NCBI GenBank assembly: GCA_028671895.1 | Contig: CM053796.1 | Span: 35,276,860-35,340,859, forward strand | DNA length: 64,000 nt | Source: Oenanthe sinensis | Lineage: Eukaryota > Streptophyta > Magnoliopsida > Apiales > Apiaceae | Direction of reading: 5' to 3' | Part shown: positions 59,603 through 64,000 of the stretch, in pieces | Position numbering within the stretch: the first letter of the stretch is position 1 | Layout of the letters: the number at the start of each line of letters is the position of its first letter | Translations under genes and position numbers: made by a program | The notes under the pieces: generated by a model | The model's input: the letters and a program-made list of their open reading frames with translations, nothing else | Told to the model about the DNA's origin: nothing | The model's database searches: none

Positions 59603-62600
59603 TCACCGATTTTGAAGAGCCTCAATAGCCTTTTTCCATTGATTAGCTCTGTGTTTAGGATCTTCAAATGACATCACCTTTTTCGGCTGCATCATATCAT
59701 CACAATAAGAAACAAAAAGAAGTTTGTTTATTCTAGTGCAGCATGAAGCGAAGTAAATTGAACAACTGATAAGGCTAGTTCAACTCTCAGTCCCCAATTG
59801 AGTTACTACAAGCATTTAATAATTGTTATCATTCTCGTATTGCAAAGCATGAGAACGAATAATCACTTCTGTGCACAATAGTATTCTTCACTCCGAGTCT
59901 AGTGTGATATATGATGAGTAATACTGTACCACTTTTATGGTAGTACTATGAATAATTTAATGGACTTGATAAAAACTTTTGCTCAAAATGCTTTTTTTAT
60001 AATGAATACATACCCAATATATATATAATCCCAATAATGAAAAAAAACAATATGGAATATTAAATTTGGTGAATAAGTGCCTAAAAGGCCAAAAAAAAAT
60101 CAAGAACAGTGGACTTACTGTAACAATCTTGAAATTTGAAGGGTTTGCTACTTGGACGCTCATTTCTTTAGGGTTGTCCGACCACATTACATTCCCTTTA
60201 ACCATTAACTTTGTTGGATCCACGTAAATTAACTTCGGTTTGTTCGTAAGGATAAGCTGAACTTTCTTGTTAGTTAGTTTTTGTAGTTTCTTTACCATGG
60301 AGATCATGATAACAACTTCATCAGGCTCCAAAAATTGTTGCCTATTTATTGACCAACAAGAAAGAAAAAAAAGAAAGTCAAAATGCATATTAGAAATATC
60401 AGAGGGAAGGATATACAAAACACCTTAGCGCCAATAAGTGCAGTATTTTGATTAATTATTATTACAACCCTAACAACTGATGTGACATTGTTAACATGTA
60501 AATAAGAATAGGCTTGATGAAGGACTAGAAAATTGATTTATAATGCTGACAAACAGTTGAGGTAATACAGTAGGTGTCAAGTATAATTCAACCAAAAGGT
60601 GTATATGAGTCTTTTTAATACAAAAAAATGTTTTGAAACACAAATAATACAAAATTGCAAGACAGTATTCAAGGTGGTTTGACAGGATGGTTGACAAAGA
60701 ATGGCAAAGTATTAAATACATTAAGGCGAAACACAGTTATAGTTTTAACCAAAAAATGGATGTGAAACTATTGGAGAAATGCATTAAGAAATCATCAACA
60801 CCACATGGATGCTATCATTTTTTAAAATTTCCATATGCAAGATGTTTTAGCTTAGTTTTCATGTTAAACGGCAACATCAAGTAAATTTATATTGTGGAGA
60901 ACAATTTATTCTATTTTTATTCTTTATAATGGCAGCCTGATAATTGTAAATTGAAGTAGATCTAGTTAGATCGTATCATGGCCAATTTCAGACAAAAGCT
61001 ATCAGCATGCATTTAGATGAGTAAAACGCCTAAACCAGAAGTAGAAAAAAAATACCATTTTGAATCGAACGAATCAATAGAAGCAATTCTAGTTATAGAT
61101 GCCACAGATTCGTTATTTCCCTCGGTTTGCTTTCCTGAACTATCACCAACATGACCAACATGACCAACATGTGATGGGTTCCATGAAGAATCATGAGAAT
61201 CATCCCCTCCACTGTAGGGAACCTACAAAATTAGGTAACTGATTAAGCTCATATAAAAATAAGCAGCAGGTTTTACTATTACAACAAAATATTTAATGAA
61301 GTGAAGCAGGACTTCTTTGCATTCTAATATATTAAACGGCCTAGGAAAATATACCTTTTGCTTCAGAGCAAGTTTAGGAGGAGTTTGCATCCTTAAATTA
61401 TCCCAGACCACTCCATTAAAGAAAGGATGCTTCTTAAGTGAATCATATCCATCAGGTCCTGCACCCGGTCTTCTAGTCGGATCAATATCCTGTGAGATTG
61501 ATACACATGTCATGTTGAAAAAACTTTAACAGAGAAGAGTTTCTGCACTTATAGCACCATTGAAAACCGCACCGCACTGTTAAAAACCGAACCACGCCAA
61601 TGGTTATCGACTTATTGGCTCCTAATTTTAAAAACCGCACCGAGCCATAGGTGCGGTTTTTAGCTCCAAACCGCACCATTTTCATGCCTATCTACATTAT
61701 ATGACTGCTTCACATATTAAATTTGCACACACCCTTGTTAACTTATTATACTAACAAGAAAAAAGATGTCATTTTAGATATATATCCTAGATGTGACACA
61801 TTCTGCTGCCAATAGATATTAACAGCTCAAGCTTGCATAAAAATTACTTTAATCTTATGTATTGGCACACAGAACAGAAGAGTGCGCAGAGCTAGAAGAT
61901 AGAAGTACAAAAGTGATAAAAAAAATTGGCAACTGCCATGGATAGGCCAGTTAATGGTATTTATAAAGACACCAAACAATGACAATGAATGCAGTGTTGC
62001 AACAGATTAGTTTTCATAGCATTACAATGCAAAGGTTGTAATAAACTATACAAGCCAGTGTCCAAAAGAAGCAAGTCTTCAATTCCACAGAGGGATAGGC
62101 TAGAGCAAAGGATTCAACATATATATGTTTTTGAGTTCAGGTAAATATAAAATATGAGAGAAACAATTGTTTCTTCATAAACACAGATATAGGGATACAA
62201 CATACAAACTAGAATATGCACTGACCTACTTGAAAAAAGGAAGATCAACCATGTAACTGAAGACAAAAGGTATAGCTTTTATTCTAAGTTTACCAGAAAG
62301 GCAGCTATAGCTTACCAATAACTGATCTATTAAATCTCTAGATGCATCGGAAAAGTAGTCTGGAAATTTGACATCTCTAGCGATAATTCTCTGAAAAATG
62401 AGCCATTCACTAGCATCTTTAAAGGGTGAAGTTCCTGAAAGCATTTGGTACAAGGTGCAGCCAAGTGCCCAAAGGTCATTTCTGTTCACGTATAATGGAA
62501 GATAAAACTGACATAAATACGAAACCCAACAAAGACAAAACTGTTACTGAAGATGAATAATTGATCTACGTAAAGCATTAAGAAACATTGAGAAAGATGC

Positions 62601-63553
62601 TCACCCAACAGTAGCAGGGGATGAATTTAAAACTTCCGGAGGGACATAAGCTGCTGTCCCAACAAAGGTACAAGCTTTATCATCTGTAAAGAGGGAAAGC
62701 ATATGTTAGACATAGAGGAAAGTACAGTTGCATCATTCACATATAGTTGATGAAACTTGCCCGATACTGCATTTGGAAGGACAGTTATTAGGCTATCCTG
62801 CATAGGCTTTACGCTACCAAAGTCCGCAATTTTTATATGCCCGTCAGAAGTGAGCAATAGGTTCTCCGGCTGCTAATTAATATACCTATTAGCATTTCTA
62901 TGCCAAGGAAACTGCCACACACACATAGAGAGGAATTGGCTAAATTACCTTAATATCACGATGTAATAATCCCAACTTATGTATGTACTCAAGAGCTTCT
63001 ACCACTTCAGCAGCGTAGAAACGAGCTTCATCTTCTGATAACCGACCTTTCTGCACTGACACAAATTCACTATATATTGGACATTCAATAACACTGTAAG
63101 CAAGATAACTTTAAAATCAAGATTTAGCAATAAAATTTAAATAGGCTTGAATTTTTTGCAACCCACAACAAAAGTTCCTACAAGGATTGTAAACTGGCTC
63201 ACCCTAGTTATCTGATCAAAGAGTTCTCCACCTTCACAAGACTCGAGCGCCATGTCTGATAATCAAATAAAATGCAACAATATCCAGTTATAAAACAATA
63301 GATAGGATTGAACAAGTTCCTACCATAACCCGATTGTTCTAATAACAACTCGATAGGGCCAAGAGTACCTACATAGGGAAAATGTATCTTGAAATGTGAA
63401 ATACAATCGGATAATGCCTGGATGATCCAGCTGATCAAGTACTATCCGTTCTAGTTTCACATATGCTGTTTTATTTTCCTTAGTGATAAACTTTTTGTCC
63501 ATGATCTTCAATGCATACACAATGCCTGTGTCTTTCTTTTTTGCTCGAACAAC
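59603..63553 (-). CDS. PDK1: 3-phosphoinositide-dependent protein kinase 1 (PDK1), lacking 5' exon(s)
   Basis: PDK1 phosphorylates the activation loop of other AGC kinases. Exons in transcript order: 63373-63553, 63203-63255, 62949-63050, 62761-62869, 62605-62683, 62316-62481, 61355-61489, 61056-61222, 60119-60341, 59603-59686 (stop TGA). They give 432 aa in frame; Arabidopsis PDK1 is about 491, so about 60 residues with the glycine loop lie beyond the right edge. Visible kinase features: YALKIMDKKF (catalytic Lys), HRDIKPENLL, ADFGSVKP, TFVGTAAYVPPE, NDLWALGCTLYQML, and RRPGAG. The C-terminal PH domain starts WQQFLEPDE and contains KKVQLILTNKPKLIYVD. The protein ends AIEALQNR. The intron after exon 62761-62869 uses a GC donor (CGG|GCAAGT). 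The linker has a HVGHVGHVG run. Confidence 0.95.
61555..61676. repeat. AAAACCGCACCG motif cluster in a PDK1 intron
   Basis: AAACCGCACCG or its complement CGGTGCGGTTTT-like forms occur about five times in about 120 bp in both orientations, giving potential hairpins. This GGTGCGGTTTT motif typifies the ends of some plant TIR elements. No boundaries could be fixed. Confidence 0.45.
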
Positions 63554-64000
63554 CTGTTGCAGCAGACACTAGTACAATTTAAACACAAGCAATAATATAA
63601 AGTGATGCGCTAATAAGGCTTGCACGATACTTGTAGATAAGCACAAACCACTAACGTAGATACATCAAGATTTTTCAATAGAAAGTCGTTTTTAATACAA
63701 ATGATTCGTTGATGCTTCCAATTTATCTATCTCTTGGATCTTATCTTAAACAAAACAAAAAAAGTAACGTTCAGGCTTCAGCTTCACAGCTATATAAAAT
63801 AGGGCCCTTTAATAGCAACTGGCATATTGGATATTACCTACATCAACCTAAGAAAAACAACAGCAATAACTTTTGACTGGATGCAAGCAAATCTCAGTTT
63901 TAAAATATTCACAATCTGACAACATTGTAGGAATAAAAACCTGATATAGATTAAAGTATAATAATAGCGCATTCCCTATAATTGAACATTTGAATAAGGC
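63554..64000 (-). other. PDK1 intron sequence up to the window edge
   Basis: Upstream of the acceptor CAACAG|GTTGTTCG. I find no upstream exon (glycine-loop GVGSYSK) in these 447 bases on the minus strand. Confidence 0.6.

Overview
This 64 kb window is nuclear DNA of a flowering plant, most likely a eudicot. The evidence is small exons split by long AT-rich GT-AG introns, plant-type proteins, and plant transposons (Helitrons, hAT, Stowaway MITEs, tRNA-derived SINEs, LTR pieces). I see no CRISPR array, operon, phage or bacterial gene, and no rRNA or intact tRNA gene.

Layout. (1) 42-6743, plus: the 3' two-thirds of an mRNA cap guanine-N7 methyltransferase (At3g52210/MCES2 type), with a 2.8 kb hAT transposon in its last intron. 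(2) 7648-28570, minus: a complete 16-exon cytosolic pyruvate kinase of 527 aa (At3g52990/At2g36580 type), spread over 21 kb because its introns are packed with mobile elements. (3) About 28.6-33.3 kb: AT-rich intergenic DNA with Helitrons. (4) 33365-35245, plus: a two-exon gene for a 131-aa, probably tail-anchored protein. (5) 35.3-39.1 kb: repeats between convergent genes. (6) 39167-51777, minus: a complete 23-exon mitochondrial pyruvate dehydrogenase E2 (dihydrolipoamide acetyltransferase, At3g52200/LTA3 type, 633 aa, two lipoyl domains). (7) 54362-54874, minus: an intronless CDS for a J-domain/DPH-zinc-finger protein (DPH4 type), probably with a 3 kb 5'-UTR intron. (8) 59603-63553, minus: PDK1 (AGC kinase with PH domain), lacking only its 5' exon(s), which lie beyond the right edge.

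Exon boundaries were fitted by hand to splice signals, codon phase and remembered family sequences. The complete models close exactly in frame (1584 nt for pyruvate kinase, 1902 nt for E2). Two introns use GC-AG instead of GT-AG.

The genes do not form a pathway cluster. Pyruvate kinase makes the pyruvate that the PDC E2 complex later consumes, but in different compartments. The gene set does recall one Arabidopsis chromosome 3 region (At3g52200, At3g52210, perhaps At3g52230, and At3g52990), so conserved microsynteny is likely. The rest of the interest lies in transposon archaeology: two hAT copies with exact 8-bp target duplications (one carrying a nested foldback element), a solo LTR with an exact 5-bp duplication, a SINE with a 12-bp duplication, and a head-to-tail Helitron array. 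I found no convincing new biological system.
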